Assembly (NCBI RefSeq): GCF_963675165.1
Contig: NC_087378.1
Location: 1,667,525-1,731,524 of the forward strand
Direction of reading: 5' to 3'
Origin: Halichondria panicea
Taxonomy: Eukaryota > Porifera > Demospongiae > Suberitida > Halichondriidae
DNA length: 64,000 nt
The position numbers were made by a program, and so were the translations under genes. Shown here one piece after another: positions 34,001 through 45,254 of the stretch; the first letter of the stretch is position 1, and the number at the start of each line of letters is the position of its first letter. The notes beneath the pieces are model-generated. The model was not told the DNA's origin, did no database searches, and saw nothing but the letters and a program-made list of their open reading frames with translations.

Positions 34001-35302
34001 AGAGAAGTGTTTAAGTGAGAAGGAAACCTAATTTAATTAGTGGACTACTTGAAACCAACACGTTCTTTTTATAGTGGAGGAAACAATTTCATTTAGTACT
34101 CACCTCACGTTAGCAGATCTAGTCATGTAAAGCTTTCTAAATTGTGACTCATTATTAGTCGCGCCTTGTCTGCTTTGGAGGTCCTTCTGCATCATCTTAG
34201 CAACATCCTTCGGGAAGATAGACAGAAGGAGATTTTCCTACAAGAATCAATACGAATTAATATACAAAATATATATTGAATGAAAAGTACTAAGCGATTC
34301 GTAGCCGATCACTAAAATAGCTCTGGAACTTCACAGCAAATGCATACAATAGGTGGAAAACTAACCATTTTAGCATTCTCTTTCTCAATGTTCAAACGTG
34401 CAGCAACTCTTTTTTCAATCTTCTGGAAAGCTATGCTCTTTTGAAAGTTGATCAGAGTATGGGCAAATGCACAGAGTATGAATATCGTCACCAACATAAT
34501 AAACACGGAGACAGTCTGAAAAAACAATCATTAATGAGTATATAGCAAATTATTGATCACTGACCTCCTCGATTAAAAAAGTGGTAAAAGGGTGAAGAAA
34601 AGATACCAGATAGAATACGGTTAGCAGAACAGTCAGTAGGGTAGACCATTGAAAGTAGAAAGTAACGAAAATGAATATGTAGAGGAAGACTCCTGATATC
34701 TGACTCTGCAAGAAATGGCGATTCTGTGAGATCCATGTGCTGAAAACAACAATGCTAGATCCAAAGTACGACAAAAAAAGGAAGAGGTAGCTAAGCTTGT
34801 AATTTTTTTTAGGAAGGAATTTTTTGGGTAACAAATGACACCCAGAGAGGATGAGATTCCACAATGCAAATGCAAAGCCCATCACTTTGAGCACATTAGA
34901 ATCTGTCTCAACCCAAAAAGCAAGACCAATCAGCAAAATATGAGACGGCACAGATATAGCAGTCATGAGAGTGACTAGTGAATGGACCAGTTTGCTTTGA
35001 AACTGAAAGTAAATCCATTGGGAGTCCCTTGACGTGAACTTGAGATGGATGTTTGCAGGAGTCCACAGCAACAGATAGACACAGACACGCCAAATGGGTC
35101 TCAGGGTGATGAAGAAAGCAGCAATGACTTCATAGATCTTGGAGTGAACCATTTTGTGACAAATTATTTGCTGAGAAATCTGTAGCTGAAAAAACACACC
35201 TTTGTAGAGCTGGGAATCCATAAAAGTGCACATTCCCAGCTCTATTGCGCATGTGCAAGTTGCAGCACCACCCCAATTCTCCTCTTCTTTATAAGCTACC
35301 AC
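28075..35302 (-). CDS. Membrane adenylyl cyclase (class III, two-cassette)
   Basis: The gene runs on the minus strand in many exons. M1 membrane cassette: 35302 to about 34360. C1 catalytic domain: about 34120-32800, with [13 protein letters not shown] (metal-binding Asp), [13 protein letters not shown] (second Asp) and [22 protein letters not shown]1b/linker lies at about 32700-31830, and the M2 membrane cassette at about 31700-30600. C2 domain: [20 protein letters not shown] (29.8 kb), [19 protein letters not shown] (29.7 kb) and [19 protein letters not shown] (29.2 kb), with the adenine-selective Lys and Asp and the transition-state Asn visible. The last exon (28233-28075) encodes the [18 protein letters not shown] end. 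Known role: cAMP synthesis from ATP, regulated by G proteins. The subtype is not assigned and the N-terminal start ([10 protein letters not shown]) is uncertain because several Met follow. Confidence 0.9.
28235..28917. repeat. Minisatellite of ~60-bp units carrying repeated splice-acceptor sequence
   Basis: About ten copies of a unit containing GAGCCTGTACATGGGAGGGG, TGAGCCTGTATGCATGCATC and CCATTACTAGCTAGT. G-tract length varies between units, and two units carry a GAGCCAGTATGCATG variant. On the minus strand each unit reads C-tract, CTCCCATGTACAG, then GCTCAC. This is the same C-tract plus CTCCCATGTACAG that forms the real acceptor of the last adenylyl-cyclase exon (ending at 28234). The array fills most of that gene's final intron. 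Confidence 0.9.
29421..29518. mobile_element. Short MITE, TACTGTAG-type end
   Basis: Starts TACTGTAGTGGTTATTTTCG and ends CTACCCACTATATATGGTA. It shares TATCAGTAGAGCACCTA with 25347-25533. It lies in an adenylyl-cyclase intron. Confidence 0.5.
29967..30083. repeat. Inverted-repeat element
   Basis: Arms 29967-29997 (CAGAGGAGGTGTGACACGAG...) and 30051-30083 are near-perfect complements around an AT-rich core. MITE-like, in an adenylyl-cyclase intron. Confidence 0.75.
30166..30280. repeat. Direct repeat of ~47 bp
   Basis: TTTTTACAAAGCTGCAGGAT...TTTCCAAATCA occurs at about 30166-30212 and again at 30233-30278. Confidence 0.8.
31125..31182. repeat. (TG)n/(CG)n microsatellite
   Basis: Alternating TG, CG, then TG dinucleotides; purely alternating purine-pyrimidine, so Z-DNA-prone. 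Confidence 0.9.
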
Positions 35303-35395
35303 ATCCTACACTGGATTGTTCATTGCATTCTGGAATTTCTAGTCGACTCGAGTCTTGAACATTAACAAGATCCAACTGGAGAGAATCAAACAACC
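35303..35395. promoter_or_regulatory. Very short bidirectional promoter, adenylyl cyclase / PUF
   Basis: Only 93 nt separate the most upstream adenylyl-cyclase ATG (35302, -) from the PUF ATG (35396, +). If the cyclase instead starts at a downstream Met (for example 35152), the gap grows to about 240 nt. The promoter role is inferred from position. Confidence 0.35.
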
Positions 35396-37591
35396 ATGTC
35401 TGCAATGGTAAGCATTCATTTTTATGATCAAACAGCTCTGTATGAACTATATTATAGTTAGGAAAAACTATAGTATATTTTTTCTGTCACTATAGCTACA
35501 GGCTGACTTCAGAAAGAAAACAGACTATCACACCTCCAAAGATGGTACCCCATACAACATGGAGGAGGTACAAAATACTATGGATCTATAGTATAGAGAA
35601 ACTTATTATGTTGCTATAAATATACAGCTGACCAGAGCCCTGGATGAGGATTCTTTTGACATGTTGTCCACAATCGGAACAAGACATTCTGCAGTTTCGA
35701 ACAGAGGTCTTGTTTTTCCTGTGAGTATACACACCAGCTAACTAGCTATATAGCTTCTGTGATTCTGCATGAACTAATTGGTCTAGCTATACAGGACTGT
35801 TATGCTTTTTAATACAGTGTAATTGGTGGTGGAATCAGGACTTTCTTTCATCTCCCCAAACCCGGGCCCAAGGCCCCTCTAGTCCATCCTCCTCCTCTAG
35901 TGGGAGCTCTAGCCGGCTCCTCTCTGATCTTGACCTGGAAGATGTCCAAGGCCAGTTGTTTGAGTTTGCTATGGACCAACATGGTTCGAGATTCTTGCAA
36001 CAAAGGATCTCCACGGCAGATGACCTTGAGAAGCAAATGGCCTTCAAGGAGTTGCGTCCCTACTTGAGAGAGCTGAGCACCCATGTCTTTGGGAACTACA
36101 TCGTGCAGAAGTTTCTAGAATATGGCACAAGTGAGCAGCTTGGTGTGATTGTGCAGAGCTTTCGTGGGCGTTGGAACAAGCTCTCGTTGGATTTGTACGG
36201 CTGCCGAGTGGTACAGAAAGCAGCTGAAGTTCTCCCTGATATCTACAAGGTAAAAATTTGACCATCATTATTATGCTGCACTGGTGTTCAAAAACAACGA
36301 TAAACCATGCGAGTGAAAAAATTTTTTTTATGAACAGTCTGTGATTGTCAACGAGCTTGTTGGGAGGATGATAGAGTGTATCATGCATCAGAACGGGAAC
36401 CATGTGGTGCAGCGAATCATCACCTCTGTGCCCCAGAAACTGCTCAACATTATCATCAAATCACTCACTGGAGATGTAAGACTAAGTATCTATCAATAAT
36501 TTTTGTTAAAACTACCCAATAACTACCCAATAGATGTACATGCTGTCCATCCATCCCTTTGGGTGCCGAGTGATGCAACGCTTATTGGAGAATTGTTCCA
36601 AAGAGCAAATGAAAGTGATCTTTCAAGAAGTGCTACAGCACACAGAGAGCCTCCTTCTGGTGAGCATAACACCAAGGGCGTGTATATATATGCCCTTGAT
36701 AACACTTAGTGCTGTATATACCAGACATTTCTAGTACATAATTAAATTGTATAGGAACTATGCCACATGTACATGTACAAACTTAAACTAAATGGACTGT
36801 ACATGCACAGGCCTTCCCAGCAAACAATCATGTTGCATACCTGATAGGGACACCATCACAATTAATAGTGTAACTATTAACATCCACATCAGTACATGCA
36901 TGCCTGTATATCCCACTAACTCAAGAGACATGCATATTTTTTTTATCCCATAACAGAATGAGTATGGAAACTATGTGATTCAACATGTGATTGAGTATGG
37001 TGGGGGCTTGGACAAGAGCAAAGTAGTTGCAGTACTAACTGGCAAGATCTGCTCACTCTCACAACACAAATTTGCCAGGTGTAAATCAAGGTTAACAGCT
37101 AACAATTATTATGCTGTTTTGTAAACTACACAGCAATGTGGTTGAGAAGTCCCTGACCTTTGGGTGTGATGCAGACAAGAAAACAATCATTGCTGAGATA
37201 TCCCATGAAAGGTAAGCTGCATGGCCTGTGTAGAAACTTCTAAGCCCTAAACATCCATTTTCACATTAGCAATGTGCTTGCAGTAAACAAACCTGTCAAA
37301 TGTATTTTATTATACATTAATTCTATCCAATACTATAATTATAACACTACAAAATAAGTGCACACTTACTCCTCTCTTTATCTACACAGTGCACTCCTAA
37401 AGATGATGACCAATCGCTACGGTAACTATGTGATCCAAAAAGCAATTGACACAGCTGAGCTCAGACAGAAACAAGCACTCGTTTTGCTTATTCACCCCCA
37501 CCTACCCCTCATGCGAAGGTACACCTACGGCAAGCACATTGCGTACAAAGTAAAGAGTCTCCTCTCGAGGGCATCTCTCGGTCAGTGGTGA
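35396..37591 (+). CDS. PUF-domain (Pumilio) RNA-binding protein
   Basis: Nine exons: 35396-35407, 35496-35567, 35628-35720, 35839-36249, 36338-36475, 36534-36659, 36957-37078, 37134-37211 and 37390-37591, about 417 residues. A short N-terminus with a Ser/Pro-rich stretch leads into eight PUF repeats. Their RNA-contacting helices read HGSRFLQQ (R1), FGNYIVQK (R2), YGCRVVQK (R3), NGNHVVQR (R4), FGCRVMQR (R5), YGNYVIQH (R6), FASNVVEK (R7) and YGNYVIQK (R8). Family role: binds 3' UTR Pumilio elements and represses translation or recruits deadenylases. By the known PUF code these side chains predict the classic UGUA-N-AUA target. The protein is much shorter than human PUM1/2 because it lacks their long N-terminal region. 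The 35839 acceptor is chosen because the preceding CAG leads to an immediate stop. Confidence 0.92.
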
Positions 37592-38079
37592 GAGAATCAA
37601 AGGAACTTGGACACTACTAACAAACTAACTAACTAACTCTTGTGTTATTCATTCAATCTCTTCAGCTCACTAGTACAGCAGACATGTCAACAGTCAACAG
37701 TCATATATAATAATATCATTCACACTTGTAGCTTGAGTTCATTTTGTATTCATTTGTAAGCAATACTTCCCTTTATGCTTCAGGCTGCAATAATTCATTT
37801 GTATTCATCACCATCCTTCACTCACTTCATGATTTTAAAACAAGTTTCTTGAATGTTGAAAGAGAACATGAGATTTTGCTCCTTCTCCAAAATAAACTTC
37901 TTGCTCCCATTCTCTGCACAGAGAGGGAGGAGATAAATAGGTACCCAAACTCACTTCTAGTGGTAGCCTACAAAACCACTGTACCCACACATTGGGTGAG
38001 CTCTACACTCCTAGGTGGTGCCACCTCAGAACAAACAGTTTCAAACCATTATAAAGGCTACAGAAGGGGAACAAACAGA
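37592..38079. other. Intergenic, PUF 3' UTR
   Basis: Contains a short (CTAA)n-like run at about 37618-37637 and no conserved-looking ORF. The open frame at 37744-38109 has no recognisable features. Confidence 0.45.
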
Positions 38080-38292
38080 CAGGGTGTCATACACAGGATT
38101 TTGAAGTAGAGGGGGGAAATAAGAAAAGTAACTAGAAAATGTTGCTAAAAAAAGGTCAACTGTTATTTTAATACCTTGTTAGTAAAATTGCCAGCTATGT
38201 AGTACCCCAACTAGTACCTGAATGCAAGTTTTAGGGGGGGAATTGGAGCTAGGTGGAGCTAGGGGGGGATATCCCCCCTGTATGACACCCTG
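38080..38292. mobile_element. Non-autonomous DNA transposon, TIR CAGGGTGTCATACA
   Basis: Starts CAGGGTGTCATACACAGG and ends CCCCTGTATGACACCCTG. It is flanked by ACAGA on both sides (38075-38079 and 38293-38297), a 5-bp target duplication. 213 nt with no ORF. Confidence 0.75.
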
Positions 38293-38320
38293 ACAGATCT
38301 AGCTATATAGAGGAGGGTGG

Positions 38321-39537
38321 TCATTTAGAGTTCTGAACTATCTCCTTACCAACTATCTTGAGAAGGCAGGGGAACCATCTTCTGATAATGCCAGTGTTCA
38401 TGTGTGGTTGTGAAGTGAAGGAGGTTGAAAGGAAGCACACTGTTGGCTGGGTGAGTGGAGCTGACACCAGACAAGCAGATATGTAAGAAATTCCATCCAT
38501 AATGTGAGCACAGGTTTTTACCATTGCTGTGGTCAATTCATGTCCACTCCCCTATTATAATGACATTTTCATGGCACTGTGGGTGCACTATAATTTTATA
38601 CTAGTACTATCCTAGTACAATGATTCACTTATGAACCTACAGCAGCAACTAATATGGGAGGAGAGCATATCAAAGTGAGCTAGTAAAGTTGGACACTTTA
38701 TACTTAATTAAGTAATGGGGCCTGGCTGGCCATAATGTTAAGCACATTTGGTAGTGGCAAAGGATGCCAGTTTGCACAGGTTTCACTGGCTTACTTACTT
38801 TCAAGTGACTGAAGTAGTGGTGGAAATCATCAATGATGACACACTCTGGACTGTGAGAGGCCAGGCCGCCTGGAAGATGGGCGTGGTCAAACAGCTCATG
38901 TAGGGCAGAAAGTGTGGAGGGGTACCTGGAGAATTTGTGGAGAGGAGCTAGTAAACATTTTTAGGTTAAATTATGAGGGCGGTGAATATAAAACTAACAC
39001 AACATTAGGCACATAGTGTATCCACTTAAAAATCCTTCCTCACAAAAAAGAAGCGGAGATGGCCCACGGCCTATAATCTATCTCACTAACCTTCACTATA
39101 AATTGGGCGCCTACAAACCACTAGTCAGCAAGCTGAGTATATCCCAATTCGTATTGTATTACATGTGCCATAGATCTACAGGTGCAAGGCAAGCTGGGTG
39201 CACTCAGGTGTAGCCACATGCCTATGGACCTAGCATACCTATTGTACTAGCACTAACTTGAAGTGTATTCTGCTCAGAGTCTTGGGCGACAATGGTAACT
39301 GGCTGGATCTCAAGAGAAGCGGAAGGCGGTCAAAGGGCTGAGGGGTAATGAAGACAGTGCAGCGACCATTTTCAGCACAAGTCACAGCGTGCTGGAACAG
39401 CAGGGAGCTCTTGCCACTGTATGGAAAACAAAATTAACATCCTGCCCTCCAAAATTACATAGCAGCTACCTCAATGGTGGTCCTGCAAGGCAAATATGGC
39501 TGTCCAAACCCTCCACATCAAAGAAGTTGATGGCCAT
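38321..39537 (-). CDS. SWSAP1-like RAD51-family ATPase (Shu complex)
   Basis: Four minus-strand exons, about 39537-39470, 39416-39258, 38925-38795 and 38526-38321, encode about 187 residues. The Walker A motif is built across the first junction: LAGPPLS|GKSSLLFQHAV. FITPQPFDRLP and SRIHFK|YPSTLSALHEL follow, the latter matching the IRFQYP...REL motif of vertebrate SWSAP1. A Walker B-like ECVIIDDFHHYFSHL comes next. The donor of exon 3 is the second GTAAG of a GTAAGTAAGC pair, which alone keeps frame into VTMVKTCAHIMDG. Known role: SWSAP1 pairs with SWS1/ZSWIM7 and stabilises RAD51 filaments in homologous recombination. It is short (human about 229 residues) and divergent, so orthology is probable, not proven. 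Confidence 0.75.
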
Positions 39538-39818
39538 GTGGTTGAAATTGGAGATATTTTCTAGGAGTGGGTTTTACTTTGTGGCTTCCGGACAACAATG
39601 TGCAGAACAGACTTGCTAGGAAGACAGAATGCTTTCAGGGGATCGAGAAGGTATATATGTAGATCTATATATCAACAATATGTAAAAGACTGGCATATAT
39701 AGGTCTATATAAATAGAGTAACACAGTAAACACAGATCTATAGCACTAGGTACAGGTATAGCCAAATAACTTAGTGAATTAGAACTAAGATCCATGATGA
39801 TGTGTGACTGCATTGTCA

Positions 39819-42277
39819 ATGCCATTTTTTTTAAAATCTTCAGTGTATAACAGCTCACACAAGTCTGCCACAGGACAAGCTAGTTTTGGAGTGATCCTAC
39901 TACTAATTTTATCGGTGTTGGCCAATCAGTTTGCTTGCAATCATGGCTGTTCAATGATCCAATCTTCTGAACTAGAGTCCCTTATAATTACTGCATCCAA
40001 CCAGACTGAACCTAACAACACCACCATCCGACTCATAGAATATACATTTGTATGTATTGCCCAGGGAGCTGAGCAAGATACTTGGAGATTTGTCTCACTT
40101 GTGGCAAACTATACGAACACTAACGGAACAAACTCAATCAGTCAATTTCAGTTTGAGTGTGTGGAGTCTAACTGGACAGCTACAGTAAATGGATCGACTG
40201 AATACACACGAACAGATCCACCCGATGCTAGTTTGAACACATCTCTAAGGAGGGACTGTGCGTTGTGTATTGATCCGCAACAGGCACCATTGGCCAACAA
40301 CTCACACCATTGCCTAGGTGAGTTCTATAGCTTGTTATCACCCCTATATGCATGGAATAGTGGTAATTCTACACTGGAAGTTTGAGTTTATGGGTGCTGA
40401 TAATTAAAGTGCAGAGTTTGTCGATAGTCGATATGGTGTCGTTGTTATTGCCAGTCACGCCCGATAGCACTTAGGAATGCTTTGAAATTCCTGAAATGTG
40501 AGGGAGGTCTATAGCATTGCAACCACTACTGCTTAGATTGCTCCAATAATATTATTGTACAGATCTACACAGTGCTGGATCTACATGTACAGTGTGAATA
40601 TATGATATGACGGTATTATTATTATAGCTTTTTCATGTATTGCAAATTTATAAGCCATAACTCAGTCATATTTTACTTCTGTCTTACATGCTCCCACAGC
40701 ATGTGACGAGTCCTGCTCAGGCCTGCAAAGATGCACTTCATCTTCTCAAGACTCCTGCTGCAACTACTTCCTTGGCGATCAGTGCACAGCTAGCTGTCCG
40801 AACTATTTCCTGCCCAGCAGCAACTTCACTTGTGTTTGTCCGAGTGGTTTCACTGGTATTCTGTGCGAATCTGACATCAATGAGTGCAACGTTAGTCAAT
40901 GCTTGAATGGAGTTTGTGAGAATACGCTCGGCTCATATACTTGTAATTGCAACCTTGGTTACACTGGAGATATGTGTGATGTTAATATTAACGATTGTTT
41001 GGAGCAGCCTTGCTTGAACGGTGGTTTGTGTCTTGATACCATTGATTCATTCTCGTGCAACTGTACTGATGGTTGGGCTGGCAGTGTGTGTGATGTATGT
41101 GCTCTGGAGGGATGTGCAGAGTGTGTGGCTCGCTTCAACTCAACACCGGATTGTGATAGTTGCCAAGATGGGTACTCCTCTCTGACAATCTCCAGTGGGC
41201 AATTAAAATGTGGTGAGTCTTATAGATACTGCTCAGTAGCATAATTAATATTAACCTCAATAAGTAATTTCTGGTATAAAAGATGAGTTATTGAAAGTGA
41301 TTACAATTGTATAGAAGCTGTCTCTGAAACAAGTGGGTTGAGTTCTGGCACTATTGTGGGTAAGAAGCATTTTTACTCTATACTGCATAATTATATGTAT
41401 CTCTACTTAACTGTACTGCAGGCATTGTGTTGGCTGTTGTGATTGGGGTTGTCCTGGTTGTGACGCTGGTAGTCCTATTAATGGCTGCACTCTACATTCA
41501 CAAGAGGAAGAGAGTCTCTTCAAAATTCAGGAAAAGCAATATCAGGGCTGATCAAGAAAGCAGGTAAGAACAACAACGTGCATTTATTCCGTATACCCAG
41601 GGTTCCATCTAGTGGGGGGGGGGGGGGCAGGGGTGAACCTTCCCCCCCAAAATATTTGTAGAATAATGGCTTCATCACAGTCATTAGTGCAATATGTAAC
41701 TAGATCCACTGTGATGCACTAGCATGTAATAGGGTGTGTGGTCAACAAATGTGGGAGTGACTAAACATTTTGCAGCATGCTTACGCGTGCCCAAACCTCC
41801 CCCCCCCCCCCCCCCCAAATTTTAATCCTAGATGAAACCCTGATATTATATCGTATTAGAATATTTTGCGGGTGAAAAACCTTTGCGAATAAGCTAAATC
41901 AGCAGAAAATTTGACTTTGCGATCTAACAATTGCGATCTGGCAAGGATTGTGTATTTACTAGTACCCGGTAATAGTTTAGGTTTTGCGAATTTTATTGTT
42001 GCGAATTGATCAACCATCGCAAAGTTCGCAAATGTTCGAATTCTACTTTGTGTATTAATCAATTAATGCATTTTTGGAAGCAAATTATAATGTAGTGTTA
42101 ATCCGTTAGTCAAATCCTTATGGATAATTCTTGTGTACATGCAGTGCTAATGTGACGAGGAACCCTGTATTTGAAGCTGATGTCGCAGAGGGTACAGACA
42201 GTGGGATTAGCATCGAGAGTGATGAACACTTTGCTGTGAATAAAGCTGCTCTTGAGTTTGAGGAAGACAGTGATTAA
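39819..42277 (+). CDS. EGF-repeat single-pass membrane protein, paralogue 1
   Basis: Exons about 39819-40317, 40700-41212, 41315-41359, 41422-41563 and 42145-42277. A signal-like segment (FGVILLLILSVLANQFACNH) is followed by an unfamiliar cysteine-containing module. It contains QFQFECVESNWTATV, TDPPDASLNTSLRRDCALC, and SCCNYFLGDQCTASCPNYF. Two EGF repeats follow (SDINECNVSQCLNGVC and NINDCLEQPCLNGGLC), then a Cys-rich stalk, a membrane segment (IVLAVVIGVVLVVTLVVLL) and a ~65-residue acidic tail. The tail contains RNPVFEAD, an NPxF-type motif that could bind PTB or endocytic adaptors. The start is uncertain: an upstream first exon ending before AAAATCTTCAG|TG is possible. The paralogue follows 242 nt downstream on the same strand. 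Confidence 0.78.
41598..41842. mobile_element. Putative non-autonomous transposon, TIR CAGGGTTCCATCTAG
   Basis: Starts CAGGGTTCCATCTAG and ends CTAGATGAAACCCTG. Interior G- and C-tracts (41613-41628, 41801-41816) are mutually complementary. It lies in the last intron of EGF paralogue 1. No clear target duplication was found. Confidence 0.65.
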
Positions 42278-42519
42278 TAATATTATAGACAGATATATAG
42301 ACAGACTATAGTATATACACAGTATGCAGTATGCTTATATTTTTTAATCCATTCATCAATCTCTGTGCTCTTGCTGTTTATAGGGGGATTTCCGGAGGTG
42401 ACACACCCACTAGTATAATGGGGAGGGGCTGGTATAGAGCGCTCCACAGCCTTAGAACACTTCCTTTCGCTTGAATTTGATCTCTATAGCTCCCCAACAC
42501 AGCGAGACTGCAATTATTA

Positions 42520-45254
42520 ATGACCAGGTTTACCTGCTTCAGTGCTAGCTGCATAGCCATTATACTGTGCCTAGCAACACTATGTAAATGCCAGTTGTGT
42601 GAAAGAATAACTATTGAAGACCTTGGCAGTACAACAACTCCAACACAATCAGGTATAGTACCTAGCCGTATGTACGTATTAAACAACAATTTGCCTTTTG
42701 CAGGTTTAATTACTGAATTCATAGAGGCTGGAGAGGGAGAAGCTTCATCGGTGCAAGTGTTTGCCATGAGCATTGTATGTGAAAGCATACCACAGCAACG
42801 AGACAGATTGAGATTCATTTCCATAGTGGCCAACTACACTATCAGCCCTTTCAGCAAAGTACACGTTGCTCAGTTTGAATTTCAATGCATCTCAGGAACT
42901 TGGAATAGTCGTTCTATGACAGATCCAAGTGACGCTACCTTCGATACTCCAGTGAGAAGGGATTGTGCTACCTGTGTACACCCTGCTTCTTCGGTGATTT
43001 CTGGACCATATGATAACATTACACATTGTGTTTGTAAGTATATAGGCAGTGGCTGCATGCTTATTATGATTTGTCCAACTTAACATAATTATTTCTGCCC
43101 CTTTTACAGTTTGTGACGGATGTAGTGGACTCAATCAATGCGGCGATACTTCAAACAGTTGTTGCAACTACTATAACAACGATATATGTGTTGCTGAGTG
43201 CCCATCGGTTAAACCGACTCTGAATGGAGCTGCAACCGAGTGTGTTTGTGCTCCCGGTCTAACTGGAGGGATGTGTGAGTTGGATATTGATGAGTGCACT
43301 GATGTTCCTGGTCCTTGCTTAAACGGTGGAACTTGCAATAACACTTTTGGAGGCTTTGAGTGTCTATGCCCACCTACTTTCAACGGTGAATTGTGCGAGA
43401 ATGATATTAACGAATGCTCTATAAGCAATCCATGTGACAACAATGGAACTTGTATGAACACCATTGGAGGCTTTAACTGTTCTTGTACGCCCGGGTTCCA
43501 GGGTGTGACCTGTGGGGATGATGTTAACGAATGCAATGAAAATAATATCTGCCTCAATGGTGCTACCTGTATAAACAATCAAGGCAGCTTCACCTGCAAT
43601 TGTCCAGTAAGTTACACTGGTACTTCTTGCGAAATTGACATTAACGAATGCGAAAGCACCCCATGCCAAAATAATGGAACTTGCACCAATTCAGATGGAA
43701 GCTATTCCTGCATGTGCACTCAAGGTTGGGACGGAGACAATTGTGATCTAGATATCAATGAATGCAGTGATCAGAATCTTTGTCAGAACAGTGGTACCTG
43801 TGAAAACACTCAAGGAAGCTATATGTGTCTATGCAGAGATCGATGGGATGGACCAAACTGTGAGGATTGCACGATATCGTCATGCACTCTTTGTACTGGA
43901 ATGAATGCACTCTGTCAAGAATGTGACGCTGGGTTTATCAGGACATCTAATGGACTACTTTGCAGTGAGCGTATTGTTTGTGTCAATTCACTTCTTTTTA
44001 ACTTTAATCCACTGCAGCACCAGAGTTAGCTTGTGTGCCCGACTGTGTAAGAGGAGAATGTAACAATGGACAGTGCAGTTGTGAGGCAGGATACACTGCA
44101 AGTGACTGCTCAGGTCAGGGAAATCAATTGTTTGCGCTGCATGTACATATGTATGCTATATAAAATGAGCATGTGTGGCCGGAGGGCTCCACCATGAATG
44201 TCATTATATTCATGAATATCTCCACAGAGCTCTGTATCAGCAGGATACCAGGATGTGAGTCTTGTAGTGTGAGTGGAAACAGTGTGACTTGCGTTGAATG
44301 TCAGATAGGACTCATTAATGACGGCAATGAGTGCAAACGTAAGTGTTTGTATTATCAACGTGTACTTTATTCATCTCCACTGTAGCTACTGCTTGCAACA
44401 TGCAATTTTGTGAGGAGTGTGAGGATGACTTATCTGGTTGTAAAAAATGTGACACTGGATACAAACTCAAAGAGTCTCAAACTGACTGTATTCAAATTGA
44501 ACAAAGACCCACCCTAACAAGCATAGAAATCATTGGTAACGGCCATTGCATATAATTATAGCTATACAGTGCATGTGTACACAACAACGAGTTCATAAAT
44601 AGTCTTAGCTGAACAGGATGGTCACCAACTATTCTATTTCGGAAGTCTCCATGACATACATGCATACATACTTCATTGCAGGACTCATCGTTGGATGTAT
44701 CCTCTTTGCTATACTGTTGCTTGCTGTGGTAGCATGCATCATCTCCACCATCTATAGAGTAAAGGAGCGCCCTAAAATGAAGAGGCAATCAACAAAAACT
44801 GTATTCCAAAAACAGTGAGTTCTGCACATAAAAATGATCAATCTCCTTGCTGTAAGTTTAGCAAAAATGTCAAGATATTGAATTTGTAGTGATGTAATTA
44901 TACACCCTGAGAAATCTAAGAGCCTGTTTTGACTTAATTGTTGCTTTAAAATTCACATCAATCAATGTAACGCATTCTCCTATAATTTACAGTGGTGCCA
45001 ACTCCAATCCACTTTACCTGGATACCAAGGCAACCATGGGTCTAGCGCAAGCCCATGGTGGAGTGACTGCAGAACAGATGTTGACCTTAGATTTCGCCAC
45101 ACCTGGTTACGATGATGTCAACCAAGATGATGATGATTTTAACTCCCTCTCTGCTGTCAATGAGGCTGCAGCACCATTCCAGTATGATGTAGGATTAGAG
45201 GAAAAACAAGATACAATTGAGGGTTCAAGTGAAGAGGATTCGGAGGAGGATTAA
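42520..45254 (+). CDS. EGF-repeat single-pass membrane protein, paralogue 2
   Basis: Exons about 42520-42652, 42704-43033, 43110-43964, 44018-44113, 44228-44338, 44386-44535, 44682-44814 and 44993-45254. A signal peptide (CFSASCIAIILCLATLCKCQ) precedes the same N-terminal module as the upstream paralogue: QFEFQCISGTWNS, DPSDATFDTPVRRDCATC, SCCNYYNNDICVAECP. Five EGF repeats with calcium-binding openings follow (DIDECTD, NDINECSIS, DVNECNE, DINECES, DINECSD), then further Cys-rich units, a membrane segment (IVGCILFAILLLAVVACIIS) and an acidic tail with SNPLYLDT, an NPxY-like motif. It is likely a cell-surface receptor or adhesion protein; the ligand is unknown. The 51-nt intron after exon 1 is a multiple of three without stops, so both spliced and retained forms stay in frame. 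Confidence 0.85.

Noticed and set aside
37744-38109. 121-residue plus-strand ORF after the PUF gene
   Set aside because: Composition looks random, it runs into a transposon, and there is no similarity I recognise.
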